Assembly: GCF_900637055.1 (NCBI RefSeq)
Contig: NZ_LR134338.1
Location: 1,241,001-1,305,000, forward strand
Source of the DNA: Brevibacillus brevis
Lineage (GTDB): Bacteria > Bacillota > Bacilli > Brevibacillales > Brevibacillaceae
Direction: 5' to 3'
DNA length: 64,000 nt
The notes under the pieces are model-generated. The model was not told the origin of the DNA, did not search any database, and saw nothing but the letters and a program-made list of their open reading frames with translations. Made by a program: the position numbers and the translations under genes. Positions 30,965 to 39,648 of this stretch are shown here, piece by piece. The first letter of the stretch is position 1, and every line of letters starts with the position of its first letter.

Positions 30965-32617
30965 GTGAAGTTCATAGACAAAACAATAGAATGGCTTTCG
31001 CCTACCATGGCGTTAAAGCGAGAAGTGAATCGCGCAAAGCTATCGGCACTTCGGAAGGCTACGAATAGTGGTTATTCGAATAGCGGGGCCAGTCGGAGAA
31101 AAAACTCAATGAAAGGCTGGAACAGCGATAGTAAAAGTCCGCAAGAGGACATCGGGCAAAACCTTGCTGTGCTTCGGGAACGTAGCCGTGACCTTTACAT
31201 GGGTGGCGGTCTTGCTACAGGGGCCATTAAGAAGAATCAGTCAAACATCGTCGGTTCGGGGCTCACACTCAAATGTCAACTCAATTACCGGCTGCTTGGC
31301 ATTACGGCAGAACAGGCGAAAGAGTGGGAAGATCGTACAGAGTTTGAATTTAATCTTTGGGCATCATCCAAGATCGATAACACCGGGCTGAATGACTTCT
31401 ACGATGCACAACGGATCATGTTGACCGGATGGCTGCTGAACGGTGATTCCCTTGCTGTTATGAAATATGCAGATGCCGCAGAGCGACTAAATCCTTATCG
31501 TATGCGGCTCCACCTCATTGAAGGGGACAGGCTCAACAATCCGAATCATACGCAAGGATACTCCCCAATCCTTACTACTGAGGGCTTCTCGCTTTCCGAA
31601 TATGTGGAGCTATCAGATGGTCGTGCTATCCGAAATGGAATCGAGACAGATCCGAATGGTAAAGTGATCGCTTACTGGATAAGCAATAAACACCCGAATA
31701 GTACGATTCCACAAGGACATATAACACAATGGGCGCGCGTTGAGGCACAGAATTCGGTTTCCGGATTACCTAACGTGCTTTTTGTGATGGATGCGGAGAG
31801 GGCAGAGCAATATCGCGGTGTACCGTATCTTGCACCTGTCATCGAGCAAGTCAAACAAATGGACCGTTATGCCGAGGCAGAGATTGCAGCGGCGATTATC
31901 AATAGTTTTTTCGCTGCCTTTATTACACGAAAAGAAGGAGCAAAAAACGAATTACCGTTTACCAATCCCATTCCTGAAAGTGAGCAATTGAAACTGTCAC
32001 CAGAGGAACGGCTCTCCAGTTACGAGTTGGGGCCAGGAACCATCAACATGCTGGCAGAAGGTGAGGAAGTGACCTTTGGCGATCCGACGCATCCGAATGC
32101 TGGCTTTGATTCGTTTACAAAGGTCATGGCGCAGTTAGCAGGCGCAGCGCTGGACATGCCATATGAAGTGCTGCTTTCTGTGTTCAACAGTAGCTATTCA
32201 GCGAGTCGAGCTGCACTCTTGCAAGCGTGGAGATCCTTCCGGGACCGTCGTGATTGGTTCTCGCATGATTTCTGTCAGCCGGTCTACGAAACATGGTTGT
32301 TTGAAGCCGTGGCAACCGGACGTATTAAGGCACCTGGATTCTTTAACGATCCAGTCATGCGAAAGCTTTGGGGCCAAGCCATTTGGATTGGACCGAGTCC
32401 CGGTCAAATCGACCCTGAGAAAGAAGTAGATGCTGCCGTGAAACGAATCAACAACGGATTTAGCACGCACGAACGGGAAACGGCGGAGCTCACAGGGATG
32501 GACTGGGATAGCAATATTGACGTGCTGACGCGTGAGTGGGAGGCACGTCGGGACCTGCCACAAGCACATATTCCGGGCATGAAAGGAGGTGACAAACAAA
32601 ATGCCAAAACGGATTGA
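30965..32617 (+). CDS. Portal protein (lambda gpB family)
   Basis: 550 residues forming the dodecameric portal at the capsid vertex. Typical stretches are ARRKN...QNLAVLRERSRDLYMGGGLATGAIKKNQSNIVGSG, GWLLNGDSLAVMKY and AGAALDMPYEVLLSVFNSSYSASRAALLQAWRSF. A GTG start at 30965 follows GGGGGTG. The end overlaps the protease gene by 17 bp. Confidence 0.93.
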   Translation: MKFIDKTIEWLSPTMALKREVNRAKLSALRKATNSGYSNSGASRRKNSMKGWNSDSKSPQEDIGQNLAVLRERSRDLYMGGGLATGAIKKNQSNIVGSGLTLKCQLNYRLLGITAEQAKEWEDRTEFEFNLWASSKIDNTGLNDFYDAQRIMLTGWLLNGDSLAVMKYADAAERLNPYRMRLHLIEGDRLNNPNHTQGYSPILTTEGFSLSEYVELSDGRAIRNGIETDPNGKVIAYWISNKHPNSTIPQGHITQWARVEAQNSVSGLPNVLFVMDAERAEQYRGVPYLAPVIEQVKQMDRYAEAEIAAAIINSFFAAFITRKEGAKNELPFTNPIPESEQLKLSPEERLSSYELGPGTINMLAEGEEVTFGDPTHPNAGFDSFTKVMAQLAGAALDMPYEVLLSVFNSSYSASRAALLQAWRSFRDRRDWFSHDFCQPVYETWLFEAVATGRIKAPGFFNDPVMRKLWGQAIWIGPSPGQIDPEKEVDAAVKRINNGFSTHERETAELTGMDWDSNIDVLTREWEARRDLPQAHIPGMKGGDKQNAKTD

Positions 32618-33680
32618 AGTTAGAGGCGTAATCATACCGAATGACCATCAATGGATTTATGACTTATTCGAAATGGATGCAACAAGCCCAGGAAAAATAT
32701 CGAAAGCTATTGCGGAAGCAAACGGCGATGATCTTGAGGTCATTATCAACTCAGGCGGTGGTGATGTTTATTCGGGCAGTGAAATCTATACCATGTTGAA
32801 AAGCCATCCAGCTGGTGTTGACGTCCAAATCGTTGGCGTGGCAGCTAGTGCTGCTTCTGTCGCGTCCATGGGTGGAAAGAAGGTCAGAATGTCACCAACG
32901 GCACAATTCATGATTCATAACGCCAAGACTCGGACTCAGGGAGATAAGTGGGAGCATCGTCACACAGCAGATTTCCTCCAAGCGGTCGATAAGTCCATTG
33001 CGAATGCATACCGACTAAAAACAGGGTTGTCTCAGAACGAATTGAGTACCCTCATGAACCGCGAAACGTGGATGACGGCACAAGAAGCATTGGCGAAAGG
33101 GTTTATTGATGAAATCATGTTTGACGATTCGAATCAGCTCAGTGCTGTCGCGCATGCAGGCATCGAAATGATTCCCCAACAGGTGATAGACCGTGTCCGA
33201 AATGAAATTATGAAGTTCCAAACGGAAGGAGCGAGCAGTATGTTAGTAACCAATCAAACTCAAGTAATCGATCCCCAACCACCGACAGCGTCAAATACAG
33301 CAGCAGCGCCACAACCACCCGCACCGACTCAGGTACAAAATACGCAGGATGCAGCTGCACAAGAGCGGGAACGTCTTCGCGCCATTGACTCCATTGCCGC
33401 AAACATCGACCCTGCCTTAGTCAACGAAGCGAAGTATGGGGAAAACCCAATGACAGCAGCTGATCTTGCTCTCAAAGCTATACAAGAGGGCAAGATGATC
33501 AATAACGGCATATTCAATGCGGCAGTAGCAGCTAATCAAGCGTCTGGAGCTCCTGGTGTGACAGCTCAATCACAACAACAAAACACGGAAAAAGAGTATG
33601 ACTTGAACAACTTGAAAGACGTGAATGCAGTCTTCCAGCAACTCGCACATGCGCATTCAATGCAGCGCCTACAAAAATAA
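32601..33680 (+). CDS. ClpP-like head maturation protease
   Basis: 359 residues. The S14 peptidase core has VIINSGGGDVYSG, VGVAASAASVASMGG with the nucleophile Ser, and QFMIHNAKTRTQG with the His (residues about 50-120), then the helical part to about 200. The C-terminal 150 residues are rich in Pro, Gln and Ala (QPPTASNTAAAPQPPAP) and probably act as scaffold, as in other fused protease-scaffold genes. ATG 32601 has AAGGAGGTGA upstream. Confidence 0.92.
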   Translation: MPKRIEVRGVIIPNDHQWIYDLFEMDATSPGKISKAIAEANGDDLEVIINSGGGDVYSGSEIYTMLKSHPAGVDVQIVGVAASAASVASMGGKKVRMSPTAQFMIHNAKTRTQGDKWEHRHTADFLQAVDKSIANAYRLKTGLSQNELSTLMNRETWMTAQEALAKGFIDEIMFDDSNQLSAVAHAGIEMIPQQVIDRVRNEIMKFQTEGASSMLVTNQTQVIDPQPPTASNTAAAPQPPAPTQVQNTQDAAAQERERLRAIDSIAANIDPALVNEAKYGENPMTAADLALKAIQEGKMINNGIFNAAVAANQASGAPGVTAQSQQQNTEKEYDLNNLKDVNAVFQQLAHAHSMQRLQK

Positions 33681-33692
33681 GGAGGAATAACC

Positions 33693-34067
33693 ATGGCAAA
33701 CATTTCTACTACATTTGGCACGGTGGATAATCAGTCCTTTTTCGCGGGAACGGAAGTGTCCGCAATGACCACATCTGTGACATTACTTGCTGGTCAAGGG
33801 AAGCTCAAACGCGGATCGGTACTTGGCAAGATCACCGCCAACGGGAAGTATGCGTTGGTAAATAAAGCAGCAACAGACGGAAGTCAGATCGCGTCATTGG
33901 TTTTATCTGAGGACGTGGACACAACCGGAGCTGATGTAAACGCAGTAGCGTATAAAACGGGTGTTTTTCGATATGACGCTCTGAAAGTGGCGGCCGGCGA
34001 TTCAGTGGCCAACCACAAAGATGAGCTTCGCACCGTCAATATCCATTACAAAACTGATCGGGGGTAA
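33693..34067 (+). CDS. Head decoration protein (HDPD family)
   Basis: 124 residues like lambda gpD: AGQGKLKRGSVLGKITANGKYALVNKAATDGSQIASLVLSEDVD, a conserved pattern of the decoration domain that caps the trimer axes of the expanded capsid. It lies between the protease-scaffold and capsid genes. Confidence 0.88.
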   Translation: MANISTTFGTVDNQSFFAGTEVSAMTTSVTLLAGQGKLKRGSVLGKITANGKYALVNKAATDGSQIASLVLSEDVDTTGADVNAVAYKTGVFRYDALKVAAGDSVANHKDELRTVNIHYKTDRG

Positions 34068-34073
34068 ACAACC

Positions 34074-35207
34074 GTGAAAATTAAACAATCTGCCATCGCA
34101 GGACGTTTTATGAGTCCGCAAAATGCCGCAACTGTTACAGGTGGTGGCATTAGCATCTACGAACCACAAACCATGCTTCCATCGTTTCAACGAAGAATGC
34201 CAGTTACAACGTTCCTTCGGGACATGTTCTTCCCTGGAGAGGAGACTTTCGATACAAAGCATGTTCTAGTGGATTTCTACAAAAACCGCCAACGTGTTGC
34301 ACCACTTGTTGCAGAAGGCAGTATGCCAATTAATATCAAGCGAGATGGATTTGAAACGAAAATTTATACGCCACCTTTTATCAACCTATCTTCCCCAATT
34401 GACATCAGCATGCTACAAACTCGCATGCCTGGGGAAGCGGTATTTGGCGGTATGTCGCCAGATGAGCGGGCTGTACAACAGATGAACCGCGACTTTTTGG
34501 AGCTCTCCGACATGGTCACACGCCGCGAAGAGTTAATGGGTGCAGAACTTCTGCAGACGGGTAAACTAACAGTATCCGGTTACATTGATGATGCCGCAAC
34601 GATTGTTCGTACTGATACCATCGACTTTGGGTTTGACAACATGATCAACCTTACAGCCGGAAGCCAATGGAACCAGACTACGTCCAAAAAGTATGAAGAC
34701 TTGGAGGAAGCGGTCAGAAAATCTCGAAAGGCTGGATACAATCCAACTGTCGCCCTCCTTGGTGATGAGGCGTGGGCTAATCTTCGAGCAGACGATAATT
34801 TCATGACGAAGTTTATGGACCTGCGATACGCGCAATTCGGAACGATCAATCCCCAGCTCAGCATTGAGAATGGAAATGGTTATACTTACATTGGCCGTTT
34901 AACCGAACTTGGACTCGATGTGTACCGATATGATGCGTGGTACTATGATGACACAACGCAGTCTCTTAAACCATACATCGACCCCGAAAAGGTCATTGTC
35001 GCGCCACGAAATATCGGGGAGCTTTTGTACGGTGCAAATACCTTCATCCCAGAAGGTAGTATCAACTATGTTACTGTAGCAGGGCCTCGTGCGACAAAGG
35101 TAACAGTCAACCATGAGACCGATGTGAAATCTCTTATTGTGAAGAGCCGTCCATTGCCGAAGCCGTTTGACGTATCTGCATGGTCTGTTATCAAAACGCG
35201 CGCGTAG
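34074..35207 (+). CDS. Major capsid protein (lambda gpE family)
   Basis: 377 residues. It has the gpE pattern: PVTTFLRDMFFPGEETFDTKHVLVDFYK, PPFINLSSPIDISML, and GMSPDERAVQQMNRDFLELSDMVTRREELMGAELLQTGK near residues 120-160. The HK97-type fold is expected. A GTG start at 34074 is used. Confidence 0.94.
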   Translation: MKIKQSAIAGRFMSPQNAATVTGGGISIYEPQTMLPSFQRRMPVTTFLRDMFFPGEETFDTKHVLVDFYKNRQRVAPLVAEGSMPINIKRDGFETKIYTPPFINLSSPIDISMLQTRMPGEAVFGGMSPDERAVQQMNRDFLELSDMVTRREELMGAELLQTGKLTVSGYIDDAATIVRTDTIDFGFDNMINLTAGSQWNQTTSKKYEDLEEAVRKSRKAGYNPTVALLGDEAWANLRADDNFMTKFMDLRYAQFGTINPQLSIENGNGYTYIGRLTELGLDVYRYDAWYYDDTTQSLKPYIDPEKVIVAPRNIGELLYGANTFIPEGSINYVTVAGPRATKVTVNHETDVKSLIVKSRPLPKPFDVSAWSVIKTRA

Positions 35208-35219
35208 GAGGAAACTATC

Positions 35220-35498
35220 ATGCGATTTCAAGTGCAAATTGGAATAGTGAAGCATAATGGTGTCTTTCATGAGAAGGGCGCCATTTTTAATGCTCACAAA
35301 AAGGATGTAGCGCATCTGATCGGTGAAGGGGCAGTAGTGCAGTTTGAAGAGACTGAACCTGACAGAAAAACTGATAGTGATGTAGGCTCTGGTGGAATAA
35401 CGAGCGAGGATACGGAACAGGACGGGCATTCTGACGATAATCAAGAGCTTAATTTAAATCTTGATACGGACAAATTGATTGTAAACGCGCCCAAATGA
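35220..35498 (+). CDS. Small phage head-region protein
   Basis: 92 residues. FQVQIGIVKHNGVFHEKGAI begins it and an acidic tail follows (SEDTEQDGHSDDNQELNLNLD). It lies between capsid and connector genes, where small gpFI-like accessory proteins are found. Function not recognised. The last codons overlap the next gene. Confidence 0.6.
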   Translation: MRFQVQIGIVKHNGVFHEKGAIFNAHKKDVAHLIGEGAVVQFEETEPDRKTDSDVGSGGITSEDTEQDGHSDDNQELNLNLDTDKLIVNAPK

Positions 35499-35827
35499 GC
35501 ACATTCAAGGACCAACTAAAGGCGGATGCCACTGTCTTTCTCAATACAGGCGAATTTGCAGATGAAATTGACATCGACGGGAAGAAGATTACGGGATTGA
35601 TTGAGCCTGTCGCGATTGGTGGGGGGAATCGATCGTACTCCTACCCGACCCATGACCGCGAATACACGGAAGAAATAATGCTCTATGTGAGCCGAGCCGA
35701 TTTTACATTCATTCCACCAGTTGGACACACGTTAAAAATAAACAAAAAAGCGTATGTAATTGTAGCTCCACCTTCTGATCTTGAGGGCATTTTGGAAATC
35801 CGTCTTGGAGGGAATTCAAACCCATGA
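35495..35827 (+). CDS. Head-tail joining protein candidate
   Basis: 110 residues. The beta-rich pattern DIDGKKITGLIEPVAIGGG...YVSRADFTFIPPVGHTLKINKKAYVIV suits gpFII-like or ATP-binding-sugar-transporter-like completion proteins. It overlaps its neighbours by 4 bp on both sides. Assignment by position and pattern. Confidence 0.6.
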   Translation: MSTFKDQLKADATVFLNTGEFADEIDIDGKKITGLIEPVAIGGGNRSYSYPTHDREYTEEIMLYVSRADFTFIPPVGHTLKINKKAYVIVAPPSDLEGILEIRLGGNSNP

Positions 35828-36384
35828 TTGATTTCGACAACTCCATCAAACAGAGACTGAATGAAGCGGCAAATCTTTTGGCACATATTCCGAAGCAAAT
35901 TCCAAAGGTACAGGCACGGGCAATGAACCGTGCCCTGTCCAGCGGGAAAACGGAAGCGGCTGCCAGGGTGAGGGATACGTACCTTGTCCGAAAAAGAGAC
36001 GTCAGCGAGACGATGGAGCTCAAAAAAGCATCCGCGAATAATCTGGACGGCAGTCTGGAATCAAAGGGCCATGTGATGCCACTGATTCGTTTTCGTGTCA
36101 CGCCGAAATCGCCGCAGCCTGGTAGAAAAAAACCGATCTTGGCCCAAGTATTACGAGCTGGCGGGAAATCTCCGATTCCTGGTGCGTTTGTTGCAAAAGT
36201 CAGAAATGTGGCCTCCGTATACAGACGCACGACACCAAAGAGGTTTCCAATCAAAGGACTCTATGCACCTGCTGTACCGCAAATGCTAGACAACGAGAAG
36301 GTACGAAAATCAATACAGAATAAAATGCTGGAGACATTAGACAAGCGTCTCGAGCATGAAATAGGACGGGTGCTAGATGGTTAA
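35824..36384 (+). CDS. Minor tail protein Z family
   Basis: 186 residues, basic, with AMNRALSSGKTEAAARVRDTYLVRKRDVSETMELKKA, the hallmark of lambda gpZ-like tail-completion proteins, and a C-terminal LETLDKRLEHEIGRVLDG. It overlaps the next gene by 8 bp. Confidence 0.8.
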   Translation: MIDFDNSIKQRLNEAANLLAHIPKQIPKVQARAMNRALSSGKTEAAARVRDTYLVRKRDVSETMELKKASANNLDGSLESKGHVMPLIRFRVTPKSPQPGRKKPILAQVLRAGGKSPIPGAFVAKVRNVASVYRRTTPKRFPIKGLYAPAVPQMLDNEKVRKSIQNKMLETLDKRLEHEIGRVLDG

Positions 36385-36871
36385 TGTTGTCCTAGTTAAT
36401 AAGCTGAAAGAGCGTATTGAAACGCTTGTAAAAGATTTTGTGCTACCCACCAACGTAAATGGCCACGATTACAAAGCACCACAGGTAGTCAGCGGGTTCC
36501 TGAGTGAGAGCAAGCAATCACCGGTAGCCGATCCGCAAGAAATCAAAGCGGAGCTGCCCGCCGTTGTTGTTCGTTTTCGGAGAGAGAACGACGGGAGGCA
36601 GGCAAACATTGTTAAAATTCGTGTAATCGTCATCACATACAGCGAAGATGAACAAAACGGCTGGATTGATAGCCTGAATGTAGCGAATCGGATAAAGATT
36701 GGGTTAAAAAGAGATCCGATCATTGACGATCGCTTTCAGATCGATGACGAATCTTTCGAAACAGAGCAACCGGACGAGCAGCCATTCCCAGAATGGGCGA
36801 CATACATCACGTTCGACGTACTGATTCCACAAGTACAGTCCGAATTTGATTGGGAGGTATTTTATAAATGA
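36377..36871 (+). CDS. Tail completion or neck protein
   Basis: 164 residues. The central part ELPAVVVRFRRENDGRQANIVKIRVIVITYSEDE and a C-terminal ATYITFDVLIPQ pattern fit gpU-like neck or terminator proteins. The position between gpZ-like and sheath genes supports this; the exact family is not certain. Confidence 0.6.
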   Translation: MVNVVLVNKLKERIETLVKDFVLPTNVNGHDYKAPQVVSGFLSESKQSPVADPQEIKAELPAVVVRFRRENDGRQANIVKIRVIVITYSEDEQNGWIDSLNVANRIKIGLKRDPIIDDRFQIDDESFETEQPDEQPFPEWATYITFDVLIPQVQSEFDWEVFYK

Positions 36872-37152
36872 GCAAAGCAGAATCAAAGGTGACTGCTAAA
36901 GAACCAATGCACGTCATCTACTGCGGGAGTAGTTTACGTGATGGCACTCTGCATCGATACGCGCTATTTACGGACGGAATTCCACAACATCTGAGCAAGC
37001 ACATCGAAGCGTGCCCTGCCATCAAGAAAATGTTTGTGCCTGTAGAAAAGCTGTCCCAAGCAGAAGCGGCGATCAGAGATCATGGAACACCGGAGAGCGT
37101 CTTTTTCCAGCAGACCGCTGATTACGCCGCAGGAAAGAGAGTTGAAGAATAG
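36868..37152 (+). CDS. Small protein before tail sheath, unknown
   Basis: 94 residues: HVIYCGSSLRDGTLHRYALFTDGIPQHLS, then ACPAIKKMFVPVEKLSQAE. It begins 4 bp inside the previous gene and its stop overlaps the sheath start. It is frequent in front of sheath genes in Bacillales myoviruses, without a known role. Confidence 0.6.
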   Translation: MSKAESKVTAKEPMHVIYCGSSLRDGTLHRYALFTDGIPQHLSKHIEACPAIKKMFVPVEKLSQAEAAIRDHGTPESVFFQQTADYAAGKRVEE

Positions 37153-38615
37153 TGGCCTATAAACACCAGGTATCTATCTCAGAAAGTGGTACGAGTGTCC
37201 TTTCGCCTGTTGAAGCTGCAGCCGGATTGCCCGTCTATTTCGGTACGGCTCCTATCCATTTGACAGACAATCCATCCGCATATGTGAATAAGCCGGTACT
37301 GGCCTACAGCTATGAGGAAGCGGTAAAGGCTCTTGGATACCATTCCGACTGGAACGACTATACACTATGCGAGGCTATCAAAGCTCAATTTCAGCTTTTT
37401 AACGTTGCGCCTGCTGTATTTGTCAACGTGCTTGATCCTTCCATCCACAAGGAGAACGTGGCGGACAGCGCAATTACTCTCTCATCAGGTAAATACACAA
37501 TTGCTGTTGACGGCGTGCTGCTGTCGACCCTGGTCGTAAAACTCACCGGTGCGGGTAATGCCTTGGTGCGAAATAAGGACTATACAGTTGTATTCAATGG
37601 ATCCGGGCATCCCGTCATTTCTCGCGTGGATGGTGGGGATATCCCAGCGAACCAAACCTCATTGACTGTATCCTACGATAAACTCACGCCTTCCACCGTA
37701 ACAGATGCACAAATCATTGGTGGAATCGATTCAGCAACAGGCAAGGTGACAGGACTAGAGTTGATCAACAAGATATTCCCGTTGTATCGACTAGTCCCAG
37801 GGCAAATAGTCGTACCGAAGCATTCAAAAAAGCCAGCCGTTGCAGCTGTCATGAAAGCAAAGTCTACTGGCATTAATAGTTTGTTTAAAGCGATGGCCAT
37901 TGCCGATATTGATTCTTCTTCAACAGGTGCCGCGGTTTACACAGAAGCACCGACATGGAAAAACTCCAACAATTATAGCGACCCACACCTCGTTGCCTGC
38001 TATTTGAAACCGAAATTGGGTGACGAGATTTATCATCTGTCTACGCAATTTGCAGCATTGAACAGCAAAGTCATTGCTGACAATGGGAACGTCCCCTACG
38101 TGTCGCCTTCCAACAAAAGCATTCAAGCAAACGCTGTGGTTAACGAAGCAGGAGCTGAGATCAATCTTGGCGTGGATCAGGCGGCCTTCCTCAACGGCGA
38201 AGGGATTGTTACGGCAATCAATTTCGTCGGCGGATGGAAGCTGTGGGGAAACAACACGTCTGCTTATCCATCCAATACAGACGTGAAGGACAGATTTATT
38301 TCCGTTCGTCAGATGTTCAACTGGATCGGAAGTACGCTGATCCTGACACACTGGAAAATAGTGGACGACCCGACAAACAGAAGGTTGATTGACACGGTTG
38401 TGGACTCAACAAACATCTGGCTGAATGGACTGACAGCGCAAGGTTCCATACTCGGCGGACGTGTAGAATTCCGAGCAGCGGATAATCCGGTCACATCGCT
38501 GCTGGACGGAAAAGTTTCTTATCGGTTGTTCCTGGCGGCTCCCGTACCGGCTGAAAACATTGAGTTCAAACTTGAATTTGATGTGGCCTATCTTCAAAAT
38601 CTCTTTGCAGCCTAA
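37152..38615 (+). CDS. Contractile tail sheath protein
   Basis: 487 residues, from a GTG at 37152. It forms the contractile sheath. The N-terminus has SVLSPVEAAAGLPVYFGTAPIH, the central inserted beta domain spans about 100-180, and the C-terminal core includes AVVNEAGAEINLGVDQAAFLNGEGIVTAINFVGGWKLWGNNT, then FNWIGSTLILTHWKIVDDPTNRRLIDTVVDS. The family match is strong (P2 FI-like). Confidence 0.95.
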   Translation: MAYKHQVSISESGTSVLSPVEAAAGLPVYFGTAPIHLTDNPSAYVNKPVLAYSYEEAVKALGYHSDWNDYTLCEAIKAQFQLFNVAPAVFVNVLDPSIHKENVADSAITLSSGKYTIAVDGVLLSTLVVKLTGAGNALVRNKDYTVVFNGSGHPVISRVDGGDIPANQTSLTVSYDKLTPSTVTDAQIIGGIDSATGKVTGLELINKIFPLYRLVPGQIVVPKHSKKPAVAAVMKAKSTGINSLFKAMAIADIDSSSTGAAVYTEAPTWKNSNNYSDPHLVACYLKPKLGDEIYHLSTQFAALNSKVIADNGNVPYVSPSNKSIQANAVVNEAGAEINLGVDQAAFLNGEGIVTAINFVGGWKLWGNNTSAYPSNTDVKDRFISVRQMFNWIGSTLILTHWKIVDDPTNRRLIDTVVDSTNIWLNGLTAQGSILGGRVEFRAADNPVTSLLDGKVSYRLFLAAPVPAENIEFKLEFDVAYLQNLFAA

Positions 38616-38639
38616 TCATACAAGGCAGGTGGATAAACA

Positions 38640-39164
38640 ATGGCTAACAAAGCAATTCCTGATCGCTTAAAGGATTTCATGGTATACAAAAACGGCACAA
38701 CTGACCTCGTGGGGGTGGCAGATATCCAATTGCCATCCTTTTCTTTTGGTACGGAGGAAGTCAAAGGAGCTGGTGTATTTGGCAGCTTTGAAACCTCTGT
38801 TGGTTCTTTCGGTAGCCAAAAAATCACCTTAAATTGGCACTCGATCACAGATAGATTGTTTGACTTTCTGGAGCTCGGTGCTCATCGACTAGATTGTCGT
38901 GGAGCTCTCCAAGAGCATGACCGTGGCTCTGGTCGCTTGATTACCCGTGCGCTACGAATAGTCGTTCAAGGGAATACAACCAGTGGCGAACTTGGGAAGT
39001 TAGAAAAGGGCACAACCACAGACAGTAGTACAGAGTTGGAAATCACCTACATCAAGATCGACATGGACGGAAAGAACGTTCTGGAGCTCGACAAATTAAA
39101 TTACATCTATCGAGTGAACGGCAAGGATCAGCTGGCTGATACGCGTCGGGCGCTTGGGCTATAG
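38640..39164 (+). CDS. Major tail tube protein
   Basis: 174 residues: IPDRLKDFMVYKNGTTDLVGVADIQLPSFSF, followed by EVKGAGVFGSFETSVGSFGSQKITLNWHSI, the P2 FII-like tube pattern. It follows the sheath gene as usual. Confidence 0.93.
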   Translation: MANKAIPDRLKDFMVYKNGTTDLVGVADIQLPSFSFGTEEVKGAGVFGSFETSVGSFGSQKITLNWHSITDRLFDFLELGAHRLDCRGALQEHDRGSGRLITRALRIVVQGNTTSGELGKLEKGTTTDSSTELEITYIKIDMDGKNVLELDKLNYIYRVNGKDQLADTRRALGL

Positions 39165-39181
39165 AAGGGAGTTTTGCAAAA

Positions 39182-39505
39182 ATGAAATTACCACTGCCAT
39201 TGGAAAAACCATTGAGGGTAGACGATAAGGAGATAACCTCCCTCACGTTCGAGTTCGATAAACTGACAGGCGCGGATATTATTAATGCTACTGATGAGGC
39301 CCGTCAGATTATCGGATTTTCCCCGAATGACATGCAATCATCGGCTTTCCGGGCGGTGCTTGCCGCAAAAGCTTGCGGAGTCCTCTACCATGATCTATTA
39401 AGACTGGGAGCACGGGATTTTTACCGAGCAGTAACGGCGGCGCATGCTTTTTTGCTCGGTATGGATTTGAAGGAGATGGAGGAGATAGAGAAGACGGAGG
39501 AATAA
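39182..39505 (+). CDS. Tail assembly chaperone, short form
   Basis: 107 residues: the pattern DDKEITSLTFEFDKLTGADI matches P2 gpE / Mu gp41-like chaperones, which coat the tape measure. A T-TTT-TTG heptamer at 39448-39454 sits in the correct phase for -1 frameshifting, giving the longer product. Confidence 0.88.
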   Translation: MKLPLPLEKPLRVDDKEITSLTFEFDKLTGADIINATDEARQIIGFSPNDMQSSAFRAVLAAKACGVLYHDLLRLGARDFYRAVTAAHAFLLGMDLKEMEEIEKTEE

Positions 39506-39648
39506 GAGAGTTACGGAAACTTGTACTCAATATGGCGAGGAACACGCATACCAGCATGGAGTTTTTCCTTGGCATGACTTTGAACGATTTAAATGAATGG
39601 GTAACAGCAGCCATGGAAATTACGGAGGGAGGCGAAACGGATGGGTAG
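39182..39648 (+). CDS. Tail assembly chaperone, -1 frameshift extended form
   Basis: Ribosomes slipping by -1 at T-TTT-TTG (39448-39454) would read on in a second frame that is open to TAG at 39646. The added part includes IRELRKLVLNMARNTHTSMEFF and NDLNEWVTAAMEITE, the pattern of the P2 E' (GpE-like) extension. The stop overlaps the tape measure start at 39641. Two chaperone forms in a fixed ratio are a general trait of long-tailed phages. Confidence 0.85.
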
